DNA from: Prostheceraeus crozeri
Taxonomy: Eukaryota > Platyhelminthes > Polycladida > Euryleptidae
Direction of reading: 5' to 3'
Assembly: GCA_907163375.1 (NCBI GenBank)
Contig: CAJQUW010008619.1
Coordinates: 62,001-126,000 of the forward strand
Length of the DNA: 64,000 bases
Below the pieces are notes generated by a model that worked only from the letters and a program-made list of their open reading frames with translations, did no database searches and had not been told where the DNA came from. Numbering within the stretch: position 1 is the first letter of the stretch; each line of letters opens with the position of its first letter. The position numbers were made by a program, and so were the translations under genes. Of the stretch, positions 12,646 through 22,590 are shown one piece after another.

Positions 12646-14243
12646 GTGATTGAATGGAAAGGCATCAATGGCCAATTGAATCGCACTTCTACTAGGACCC
12701 AGCTTCAATCAAATGAAGTTCTGGAATTGAATGAGAAATTTCATGCCTCCTTTACCCCACCCTGTCTTCCTGATTTTCGTGACACTCGGTCTAACCCTGC
12801 CACTATGAATTTGAAGGTTGACGTTTCTCAGGTTTTCAACCTGATTAAATTGAGCAAAGGCAATTCCTCTGGCCCAGATGGGGTTCCAGGTTATTTCTAT
12901 CGTTTTTTTGCCCACATTTTTGCCCATCCCCTTACTTCATAATCAACATCTCGTTGCAGAACGCAGTCTTCCCTTCATGTTGGAAACTGGCCAATATCAC
13001 ACCGCTTCCCAAAAATAAATCCGAGTATAGGCCCATATCTATTCTCCCTTTTCCCAGCAAAATCCTGGAGAAAGTTGTTCGGGATAAGGTTCTCTTGCCT
13101 TCTCTTCGTCGCGATTTGGATGCTCGACAATTTGGCTTTATACCCAAGCGTTTTGGTGGCTGCACCAATGCTTTGCTATCGGTTCGTTTGAGCATTCTCC
13201 AGCATATTTCTCGGAGTCCTTCGAAGCACTGCTGCCTTTTAGCTGTGGATTTCAAGAAGGCATTTGATTCCATTAGCCACTCAACTCTCCTAGAAACTTT
13301 AGTGCACAGATTTGACTGCAGTCCCCAGGTTGTTTCCATTATTTCCAGTTTCCTGTTGAATCGTTTTCAACGTGTTTCTTCCAATGGGTACATTGCTCCT
13401 TGGAAAGCCATCCCGAGTGGTGTTCCGCAAGGTTCCGTTCTTGGTCCTCTCCTTTTTGCCCTACTAGTTGACGACTTTCCCGAATTGCCTGATACCAAAG
13501 TAGTCATGTACGCTGATGACATTTCTCTCATTCAATTTAGAGATAATAATGACCCTTCAGATTTCCAGTCTGTTGTGGATGTTGTTGCTGCTTGGGCTTC
13601 TGATAAGAAACTGGTCATTAACGTTCAGAAAACGCATTTTATGGTTTTGTCCCGTTCGATCATGACGTATTGTCCCACATCGATTTCCATCAACAATTGT
13701 GATATTCCTCTTACTGATAGTGTAAATATTCTGGGTGTTGTGTTTTCCTCGGATCTCACTTGGGATCACTTTTTTCCTGCTTTGTACAGAAAATGCTGTA
13801 GGAGCCTTGCTCTTGTAAAGAAGTTGAAAAATAATTGTAACCACTCATCTCTGGTTTGGGACGCCTATTGTAGCCTAGTTTTTTGTCACATGACCTACTG
13901 CTGGCCAGTAATTTGTGATCTCCCTCAAAAATATTTCGCTAAACTTGAGCAATTGGACCGTTTGGCGAGACAATGGGCCAATCGGGTCAACCAGCCTAGC
14001 CTACGAACACGGTTGGACAAAACATGCTGCAACCTGATGAGTAAGATTGTGAAAAAACGTGAACATTCATCCCCTTTCCCAATTTTTCGTTGTAAGAAAC
14101 AATCCCCGCCTCAGACACTGTCGTTCCCTCCTACCGCTAAAGCGAAAGTCCAAATTGTATTCCAACTCATTTGTCAAATTTTCCACTCTGTCTTGAATTC
14201 GTCGCGTTGTTTGTCAACCTTCATGTACCGCTCTTTGTACTGA
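12646..14243 (+). pseudogene. LINE reverse transcriptase, frameshifted
   Basis: Reverse transcriptase domain of a non-LTR retrotransposon. The first frame (12646-12942) holds the RT entry motif NSSGPDGVPGYFYR. The second frame (12954-14243, 429 codons, shown from a TTG) continues with SEYRPISILPFPSKILEKVV, then DFKKAFDSISHSTL (motif A), SGVPQGSVLGPLLFALLVDD (motif B) and MYADDISLIQF (the YADD catalytic motif C). It ends in a thumb-like region (LDRLARQWANRV). The two parts are in different frames around 12940, so one frameshift separates them. The catalytic D in motif A and both in YADD are intact. The copy looks moderately young but inactive. Confidence 0.9.
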
Positions 14244-14285
14244 TGGAAATAAAGCATTATTATTATTATTATTATTATTATTAAT
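12646..14285 (+). mobile_element. 5'-truncated LINE (CR1/Jockey-like) with (ATT)n tail
   Basis: The element carries a reverse transcriptase reading frame, an AATAAA at about 14247 and a run of about ten ATT units at 14256-14285. This is the usual end of a non-LTR retrotransposon made by target-primed reverse transcription. The apurinic endonuclease region is not recognisable, so the copy is 5' truncated. Clade is inferred only from the RT motifs; L2, CR1 and Jockey relatives are all possible. Confidence 0.85.
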
Positions 14286-14738
14286 ACTTCAATATTCAGG
14301 AATAAAATTCATTTCTAAAACCCACGGACTTCTGAATATCTAGCATCTCGACTGAAAACTCTCCACTAACATCGATGTTTGTAACAACTTCAAGCTGAGT
14401 TTTCAATCTTGACTTAAGTCTCAATTCGATGGTACTAAATCCAATAAGCCTAATAGTTTTATTAATGCAATACAAATGGCAAGTGTGGAAGTAGTTTGAT
14501 AAGTTTAGCCTGTAATAGCACTAGGAATGAATCGACATTTCTACATACATTTCTATTATAAACATAGAGCGCGCGAATGTACAAATGATCTACGTCTACT
14601 GCATGTTTGAAAATATTCCCTGAGAAAGTCATCAAGGTCATGTATGTAGTGTATCCACATGGCCGGTACGCTCAAACTTAGAATTGAGTCCGTCAAGGCA
14701 TGCGACATCTGCATAGCATAGATACAGTGAACTCAGTC
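14286..14738. other. No supported gene
   Basis: AT-rich spacer between the LINE tail and the start of the long dispersed repeat. Nothing recognisable. Confidence 0.3.
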
Positions 14739-15575
14739 CATAGAGTAATTATATATGGGTGAAGTGTCGACTCAAAAACATCTGAATACAGTAAAATTTG
14801 TTCAATAAAAGTATTCAGTTTTTTACGAAGATTACGTTCGTGTGGTCCAAAACATTATCTGAGCAGTTTTTAAAAAGTTAAATTTTTGCAAATTTATATA
14901 CTACCGACATGAAACCACTTTATAAGTAGTGTGAAACATGTTGCATATCAAAAGGAATGAATATTTGCCAATAGGCATCTTAATCAAGCGGAAATTAACC
15001 TGATTATCAAGAGACTTTCATGAACCGCATTATAATGGAATTCTTCAGGAAGGTGAGATCTTATTGTGTTTTGGCTGAAATTTCAAGTTTTCAATTCAAT
15101 TTTCATCGGGATGATTTTCTGATTTACTAAATCTATGTTTCATTTCTTGAATCTGAATAGTGATAAGAACACCTTTACATCTTTAAAGTTAATTGAAATC
15201 GCTGCTTTTAATTATGTTATTTTGCTCTGCCAGTGGCAGGTTGCTTGTGACATGATCACGCTCAAGTTCAGAATGAAAGCAATAGCAACCTATCGAATTG
15301 TGAACTCAACAAACTTTACTTCTCCAAGGTTGTCATGACACGGAGGATCTGTAAAATACTATCATTCCCTCAACATTACTATCATGATCAGTCAATTCCG
15401 TGGTAACTTCTTCAAAACTTCAAAAGTCTGCATATCTCACATTTGGAAACAATGCCCAACTGTGTTCACCTCGAGTTCATCTGATAAAATCGAAACTGTA
15501 TACACATTGGGGATTTAACAAATGCTGAGTTGCTACTTTACCTTATTCTATGGCTCAGTCCTCATGTTCTGATGT
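14739..15575 (+). repeat. ~830-bp dispersed repeat, copy 1
   Basis: This aligns over its whole length with 28978-29836 in the same orientation. Shared blocks include GAAGTGTCGACTCAAAAA/AAAGTGTCGACTCAAAAA, TATATACTACCGACATGA, CACTTTATAAGTAGTGTGAA, ATCTTATTGTG, GTGTTCACCTCGAGTTCAT and AATGCTGAGTTGCTACT. By eye the copies are about 80-85% identical with small indels. There is no long open frame and no obvious terminal inverted repeat, so the class is unknown. Confidence 0.8.
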
Positions 15576-16419
15576 AGTTGCACAGACTTCATGAGCAGGA
15601 CAGAGTCATCATTGAATATCAAATTTATTGCATTTCATATCAATGCTAGCGCGCTCATCCAAAACTGAATGCTGATCATGAACTGAAAAGCATTGCTAGC
15701 AGACTTCTGAACGCTATTCATTACATGTATAGAAGTGAATATCTACAATTTGCAGATACGGGCGCTAACAGGATCGAATGACCTGTACCATCAAACGATC
15801 GCTGTGGAAATCACTGTATTAGACGTTTTAGACTTCTTCTAAAGGACACTTTCTTCACTAACTTCTCAAGACAGCAGCGATGAGGAAAAGTCTGCAGACG
15901 GAAATTATTCACAGACTTTCCTTTGAAGTTGTCCGACAAAGTAATCTCGTGAGTACCATTTCCGATCTTTGTGCTAATCATATTCATAATTTCAGAGAAA
16001 GAATGAATCATTCGTGCTTACACTGTTATTCAGTGTCAGAAGTACCGAGCAGATACAGGAATGTTCGAATCATGACGCACTGGGGTGCAGCCCCTTGTGG
16101 CACTCCAATTTCTGACCGTCAGACCAGTGAAGACAAGGCGAAATTGTACATAGTACAATATGTACAAAAAGAAAAATTAGGGACATAGTTAAAATCATCG
16201 GCTTCTATTGCATAGACCCCGATAAGAACAATGAAAGTTAGGCATTCAAAATGCTTCAGTAAACACCACCCTCAAATAAGCATCAGAGTTTGCTTGTCTC
16301 GAATATGCTTTATAATTATGTACAGCATACATTGCTAACTCAGTCTTGTGCACTTCCTGCAATGGATGGACGCATAAGCGGTGTAGTGGCGTGACTGGTG
16401 GTGTAGTGGCGTGGCAGTT
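15576..16419. other. No supported gene
   Basis: A 102-codon plus-strand frame (15880-16188) has no recognisable family. Just before the LINE, GGTGTAGTGGCGTG occurs twice in tandem (about 16379-16415). Confidence 0.3.
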
Positions 16420-17070
16420 TATAAGTGATTCGGACTGCGCTCACTTGGAAGTCAGCGGTGACCGGCTCCAAACAGTCAAAAACTTCTGTTAACTTGGGGA
16501 CATGCTGGACGAAGGTGGGGGCGTTGTCGGTGCAGTTCAGACTCGAATTCGATGTGTTAGGAGCAAGTTCAGAGAACTCGCGCGCTTTTTGACAACCAAA
16601 GCACCAAATTTAAGAACAAAAGCAAAGATTTAAGAAGCATGTATCAGAATGTATGTTCTACGGCAGTGAAACGTGGGCCATGACAAAGGAATCATTAAGG
16701 CGATTTGAAGCCAACCACATGAGAATGGCACGTTGGATGTATGGTGTCTCTCCTCAAGACCGGACCTCAAATGAGGAAGTGAGAAGAAGGCTCGGGTTAG
16801 AGGAAATTGGTGACGTCGTACGGAGAAGGCGTCTGCGTTGGTTCGGACATGTCACCAGAATGAATGAGAACTGTTGGACAAGTCGAGTGCAATGTATGGA
16901 CGTGGCAGGGCGAAGACCAGTTATGGAGAAACAACGTCGACGAAGATCTTCTTCGACTTCTGGGACTTGTCCCCAACGATGCCAAGTGGTGAGGAGCCGT
17001 AAGGAGAAATCGTCGGACCCAATCAAGTTAAAGCAAACGACGCTAAATGGATTGAGTGAGTGAGTGAACA
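16420..17070 (+). pseudogene. LINE reverse transcriptase C-terminal region with (TGAG)n tail
   Basis: This is the 3' end of a non-LTR retrotransposon of the common invertebrate type marked by YGSETWAM. Broken frames before 16653 read VISDCAHLEVSGDRLQTVKN, then LDEGGGVVGAVQTRIRCV and FRELARFLTTKAPNLRTK. An open frame at 16653-17063 follows with MFYGSETWAMTKESLRRFEA, ARWMYGVSPQDRTSNEEVRR and RRRRLRWFGHVTRMNEN. These are the thumb and C-terminal landmarks known from RTE-like endonuclease/RT proteins; the clade name is from memory. The frame ends NGLSE and runs into TGAGTGAGTGAGTGAA, probably the tandem-repeat tail. The catalytic RT core is missing, with at least one frameshift near 16560-16650. 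Confidence 0.85.
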
Positions 17071-17359
17071 TAATACACACAAGGCCCACCAGCTATGAAC
17101 TGTGCCATGAAAATAAATTATTGAACACTGACAGATACTAGATAGCATTTATAGACAGATACAAAATATGTACAAAAACATCCTTTTAGAAAATTAAGTG
17201 AATATCAGCGGTATTCATTAAAAATATCTATTACTAAAAATAACTCGCTACTGACAATTCGTCTATGTTAACATGCCAGCAATATATTCGTTTCAAAAAG
17301 AAGTCGGGGACGTTTGTACGAAGAAACGCAGTGCAACAGAAACAATGTTGTCTACACAG
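17071..17359. other. No supported gene
   Basis: Short AT-rich spacer with nothing recognisable. Confidence 0.3.
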
Positions 17360-17783
17360 TACTGTATGTATATCCTTTACTTATTAACGCCGGTCTCCAA
17401 TAGAAGCCGGGGGTAAATGTGATAATAATTAAATAAACTGTAAGTGGTATCTCAATTAGGAATTTCTGATCTTGACATACAGTGTAATTGATAAGAGCAT
17501 TCCGGCATAAGTGGCGATACTATAGCATAAGTAATAATAAGATTACAAAGAAGCGAATAAATTATGCGCGCGTAAATAAATATGTAAAATATGCTGATAA
17601 GTACGAATACGCATAATAGTATAAATACCGATCACGTGGAAGAATGAATGCGTCGATAAAAAAATCATTTGGTGGAGATGCATGTATGCTTGCTGTGCGA
17701 GGTCGCATAGTCCCTTATAGACCTTTGAAAAAGTCTTAGTGACGAGCCCACGCTTGAGCGTTTATTAGAAGATATGCGGTATA
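17360..17783. mobile_element. MITE with CCGCATATCTTCTAATA-type ends, copy A
   Basis: The right end on the minus strand begins TATACCGCATATCTTCTAAT and continues AAACGC. The left end reads TACTGTATGTATATCCTTTA and continues CTTATTAACGC, a diverged inverted match. CAATAGAAGCCGGGGG lies just inside the left end. The same ends and internal 'AATAGAACCCGG' motif occur at 31245-31969. No coding capacity. The superfamily is not established. Confidence 0.6.
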
Positions 17784-19149
17784 CGTGCAAGCTCTAACAA
17801 TCTTTTAATGTTGGCTCTATAGATGTCCGTTGCCAGGATCATCAATGAAGTACAAAAAGTTCTCTTTCTGACCACCATCGGGCTGTCTATTCATAGTTTT
17901 GAATACAATATCGGTAGGCCTACATCGACTTCCTGATCGAGGTTGAATTGATGAGCTTGACCGATAGGTTGCGTGATTCTTAAACTTGTGCGTCTAGTCT
18001 AAGGAAATCGACATTCCCAATGCTTGTTGAACAGATAAGAATTCTTTGCTTGTCATGAAGTCAAGTCTGTTGAATGCAAGTGTCCGCGTAGGGCTGCAGC
18101 TCTTTCACGAATAAGACGTATGCAGATTGAAACAAAATTTAACGACACAAAAGGTTTATCGTTCATGTCCACAAATGACCTATTGATGAATGAAACCGTT
18201 AAGTCACAACTCACCCACACTTAATTCAGAAATTGATCATTCAAGTTTCATTAGTCTCATTACTGTTGTAAAGTGAAATTTTTCCAATGTCTGAGGCTGA
18301 TTTCACCGAGAGGACAAGCATAAACGCATGGTTTAGTGTTAATCACGTTTCACAGCTGATTCTGAGATGACCTTGAAAGTGACTATTATGAGTGGGAAAG
18401 TTGGGTGCATTCGGAATAGTTTTTGCTTTACTTATTTCTGCATTTGAATGGCTAAGTAAAATTGGGTGACCAGAACCAATGTGTTTTGAGCAAATACTAT
18501 CAAGTGCAGGATGATACACCTGCAACCTACCACAGTACATCTTACCCCCATCCTCAAGGACCTTCGTTGGCTGCGGGTGAGAGAACCTATTGAATGAAGT
18601 TGAATACTCAGACATGTCCCTTCGTATCTAGCATACAATCTCATTCTTTACTTAATCGACACTTCCAAACAGAAGTCGCCTGCGTTGTGCAATTTTGGAG
18701 ACTGTCGGCAGCGGCGTGTCTCCTGTTGCAGCTGGAATGGACTATCGTTGAAACCCAGGAGGAGGCCTTTATGCTCTTTCTTTTGTAAGGTTATTTTCTT
18801 TTATCGATGAATTGAAATCTTTGCGGATTACATCATGTTGTACAGCTGCGACCTCCGCACGACATTTCCAGATACAAGGAGGGAGGAGAGGCTGTATAAT
18901 TGTTATCGATTTTGGTGGAGTTTGCAATGACACTGTGAGATGTTTTCAAAGAAACTCTTCTTTTACTGTGTATCTTCATTTTCAACTTTGAAGGTGTACA
19001 TGCGCGCTCACATGAATCATCAATAATTCACTCAAGATATCTAATTAGACGAAAGCTAAATGCTTCCAATCCAATATATATGATCCTTCATATCCTTCCC
19101 CGTTAATTCAGGAGAAATCTGAATATATTCCTATCTCTTCTGTAGACTT
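17784..19149. other. No supported gene
   Basis: Overlapping short frames at 18343-18788 show nothing recognisable. Confidence 0.3.
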
Positions 19150-19252
19150 GTCAGAAACAACGAATGAAATGAGAAGAACAGCAGATCAAATTGCCAAGCA
19201 AAAGATGTGCGGATGATGGGAATCGAGGCTATGACCAATGAACTGCGACCGA
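19150..19252 (-). repeat. tRNA-derived SINE fragment (GCACATCTTTTG type)
   Basis: On the minus strand it reads GGTCGCAGTTCATTGGTCAT (degenerate A box), CCTCGATTCCCATC (degenerate B box), then CCGCACATCTTTTGCTTGGC and AATTTGATCTGCTG, and later TTTCATTCGTTGTT. The post-tRNA body matches the copies at 59325-59420 and 59557-59690. Confidence 0.6.
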
Positions 19253-19439
19253 TATCAAATGGCTGGATCATGTCTTCACCATCACACAGCAGTTGTCATG
19301 GCAATTATAATCAGTGAGCAAATTTTGTTCAATATTGTGACTTCCAATTTTAAGACAAGTAGCGAGGATTGATGTCCACCAGAGCATCCGAAACCATTTA
19401 TCATAAATTTAATCAACATTGAGTAAATTGAGATAAACT

Positions 19440-19475
19440 GTGGATCAATTTGCAAAACAAAAGATGTGCGGAGAA
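19440..19475 (-). repeat. Short piece of the same SINE
   Basis: The minus strand reads CTCCGCACATCTTTTGTTTT followed by GCAAATTGATCCA, the post-tRNA body seen in the neighbouring copy 200 bp away. Only about 36 bp can be recognised. Confidence 0.45.
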
Positions 19476-19537
19476 TAATAGCAATAATAAGTCTATATAT
19501 CATAATCACATCATGATAAGTCTATGACAGATACTTA

Positions 19538-19740
19538 GTGGTCTCCACAGCACACTGGCTAAGTGCATGGCCTACGGAGATTTTTTTGTTCAGAAGTTGA
19601 GTCCCGAAAGTGTCACTGGAAGTCGTCAGGAAAGGCATCCGGACCAAAAGATCACACCGCTTCAGATTAGAAGTATGACTATGTCAGTACCATCCAAGCC
19701 CCCAGAGTGGGGAAGTAGTGACGTTAAACCATCATTTTTT
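19538..19740 (+). repeat. tRNA-derived SINE, family S, full-length copy
   Basis: The head GTGGTCTCCACAGCACACTG then GCTAAGTGCATGGCC resembles a tRNA A box. A B-box-like GAAGTTGAGTCCCG follows. The body reads AAAGTGTCACTGGAAGTCGT, then GGCATCCGGACCAAAAGATC, and ends with CCCAGAGTGGGGAAGTAGTG and ACGTTAAACCATCATT. Five other copies are in this window (25415, 36566, 39374, 54925, 57171). No coding role; transcription by RNA polymerase III is known for such families. Confidence 0.85.
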
Positions 19741-21027
19741 TATAAATGTTTAATGCTTAATTCACCATCAAATGGAAATCCACTAGTGCACACAGAACAA
19801 TGTGTACCTACATAATAATGTCTTCGTCAAATAAGTGCCATATTTTCTCAAAAAGATGGTGTACTTAAATGAACAGACTTTACAACTTTCATTACATAAT
19901 CACTGCCATTGGAATATGAACACATGTAAGTAAATATAAGTAGCAGTGGCATCCTCTAACTTCATGATATTACATTGGGTTAATTAAGTCGAACAATTTG
20001 TAATTGCTTAATTGTAATTATAGGCATATATAGTTAACAACAAAGCAAATCTTCGATTTACGCAATTTCGCAGTTGCCATACAAAAAATGAACCTCACAT
20101 TCTGCTTCGGACGGAGCCTAATCTAAGGCTCTTGAACTATTCATGGCTGAGAAATATGGTGCTTTCACTGACATATTAAACAAAAACAGGCGCACGATAA
20201 TATGCCGAATGATAATATTTATCATGAATTCATAGAAAACAGATCCAGTTCCATATGGTGAAATGCTCAGCGGTTTGACTGTCTTTGTATGTCCAACATC
20301 GTATCAACATTTTAATCCATTTCAAAGCATTCAGCATCAAATGAAAATTTCCTTACGATTTTTTTGCTTTGTTTGCTTTGACAACCGTTTCTATGGTAGA
20401 AGTATCAAATTCTACCTCGTTGTGTTTTCCTTTTTCAGACGTGAATCAACAACTCGAATGATTGATTTTTATTCGACTAAACACAAATAATTCAAAACGC
20501 TACGTGGCCGTCGATCAACATTGTTGCTTCCTGCTCAAATTGTCGATGACAACTGTTTTCACTACGTGTTTTCCCATCTGTGTTTTTCAAATCAACTCGT
20601 TCGCCTGTCGCCTACTTATCAGCCTTTAATTCAACCTCTAGGCTACGAATCAATTACGTGAAGTCTCTGAGCAGTATCTGAAGGACGAGCGTGTCACCAG
20701 ACAACCTCTCGTCCTGTCTAAACTGCTCCCTCTACGAAACTCCATTTACGTTGAATGAAGGCAACTGAAGATAATATGTTATAAAATTAAAATCACAAGA
20801 TAAAGCTGTCGCGTCTGACCATACGTGCAATAGTCTACAATTTTGTTGCTGTCTCGCTATCGATTTATAGGGAAAAAAGAGATAATAAATAGAAATTCGC
20901 TTCGAAATTCTTATTCTTGGGCTTCCGGTATGACCAACAACAGATGTGATTGCCATCAAATAAATCTTATTTAGTTTAATCATTCCGAGTTCAATTCTTC
21001 CATAATAGTCGATTTGGTGCATGTATA
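19741..21027. other. No supported gene
   Basis: Short frames such as 20263-20490 are unrecognised. Nothing else supported. Confidence 0.3.
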
Positions 21028-21035
21028 CCGTATAG

Positions 21036-22117
21036 CAGTGGTAGGCAACGCGTGGCCCGCCACCGCTTCTCATATCTAGTGGCCCGCGGACATTATTTGA
21101 ATCGATGGTGTGAAAATGACTCACTCCGACTTCGACCTTTGGGGTGCATCTAAGGGTGAGGGATCCTCTTTAGAACTTGCAAAACCATTAATTAACAACT
21201 AAATAAGCAATATGATGGCACAAAAAACAAGAATTCACATTCGAATTATTCAACCATGTTCCTTTCGTAATGAATATCTTCTCGTATAAGCGCAAAATGG
21301 TCATCACCTGAGCGAGTTTAGGTTAAGTCACGTAGTATTCGATGCCCTGAAGTTGTCCTCTCCTTCCAGCATTTCATTCATAGTTTTCATCTTTTCATGA
21401 CACATCGACATCATTTGTAAATATTCCATACTATTCACACATTGTAATAACGAATGTGGATCTACATGTACGTGTTCTCATCATTATTTTTGTATATTAT
21501 CAGTGCCCTCATTGACTTGTTAATTTCATTTGTTATCATTTTATCACCCCAGAAACGTGTTTTCAATTTGAGAATAAACGTTCTGATATTCTGATATTCT
21601 GATATCCTGCTGAGCATGTTTCTCTACGTCATAAACCACGCCTAAATGACCCTAGAAAGAGACTGTATTAAGTATATATATATGTAGCATGATCAATAGT
21701 TGTAGCAAAATTAATTGTATCTTGTGCGGCTTTCAGGTGGACATTTGCACTGTACTTACAGACCGTACCGTTGTTTTTCGATGAAATAAGGTACGAGAAA
21801 TGTCGGTCAAATCACCAAAAGAGTCAAATTATCCGTTTAAGTACACAAAGGAAAAGCTTCCATGGTTTTTTATAGGCCTATTCACTCTTCAATACTCTCA
21901 TGAATTGTAGAAATTAAATTATGATTCCTTAATATTAAACAAATTAGTTGCGCACAATACTGCTGTATACATTTACATGTAAAATTTTTGTCATGCAGTA
22001 CGACCATTATACGGTACAGCAGCCATCTGTGCAAGTACGGAATAAAAGAATATTAAGCCTGTACTACTGCCTTTTAAAATTGGTGGCCCGCTATCCCAGC
22101 TTGGTTGCCCACCACTT
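21036..22117. mobile_element. Non-autonomous hAT transposon, 1.1 kb
   Basis: The left end is CAGTGGTAGGCAACGCGTGG followed by CCCGC. The right end on the minus strand is AAGTGGTGGGCAACCAAG and has CGGGCCACC further in. A perfect 8-bp target duplication CCGTATAG lies at 21028-21035 and 22118-22125. Eight bases and the CAGTGGTxGGCAAC end are hallmarks of hAT elements. There is no transposase frame, so it depended on a helper. A LINE-like 3' end (about 21350-21612) appears to lie within it. Confidence 0.85.
21350..21612 (+). repeat. Probable LINE 3' UTR end with TTCTGATA repeats
   Basis: The sequence runs through CAATTTGAGAATAAACG, which holds an AATAAA signal, into three to four tandem TTCTGATAT units. 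A polyadenylation signal followed by a short tandem tail is typical of CR1-like LINE ends. No protein frame is recognisable, so this is inferred from the tail alone. Confidence 0.45.
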
Positions 22118-22353
22118 CCGTATAGCATGTGATCAGAATGGTACATGACACAATAATGAATCTAGTGCTTGGTCGTGCCGCATAAGCATTGCGATGACTG
22201 AGCTTACTTCCCAGCTGGCAACCCATTTTCTTGATTTCTCCAGGAACAATACGTATTTCGACTTTGTGAATTGCTAGAAGTCTTGTATACACCGATCAAT
22301 GCCAATACATAAGCCAAAAAGTTATACGTATTGTATTCTTGACTTGTATTTCA

Positions 22354-22590
22354 TAGTGTTGTGCAGCAAAATTACCCACTCCTGTCAACTGTCCACTCCT
22401 GCACTCTGTTAAGCTTTGCTTCTTTTACATTATTCTGACCATTCTTATGAGACTGAAATGCCTGTTCAGTCTTGTTGTCTTTGTCGTTGTTGTAGTCTTG
22501 TTGTCAAGTTTATATTAATAAATGTGCAATGAAGATGTTCGCACCTTTTTTTGCAAATTTGATGGTGGACAATTTTGCTGCACATCACTG
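22354..22590. mobile_element. Small MITE with GTGCAGCAAAATT ends
   Basis: The left end TAGTGTTGTGCAGCAAAATT and the right end, on the minus strand CAGTGATGTGCAGCAAAATT, match at 18 of 20 positions. The 237-bp interior has no coding capacity. I could not identify a target duplication, so the superfamily is open; the CAGTG start hints at hAT. Confidence 0.65.
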
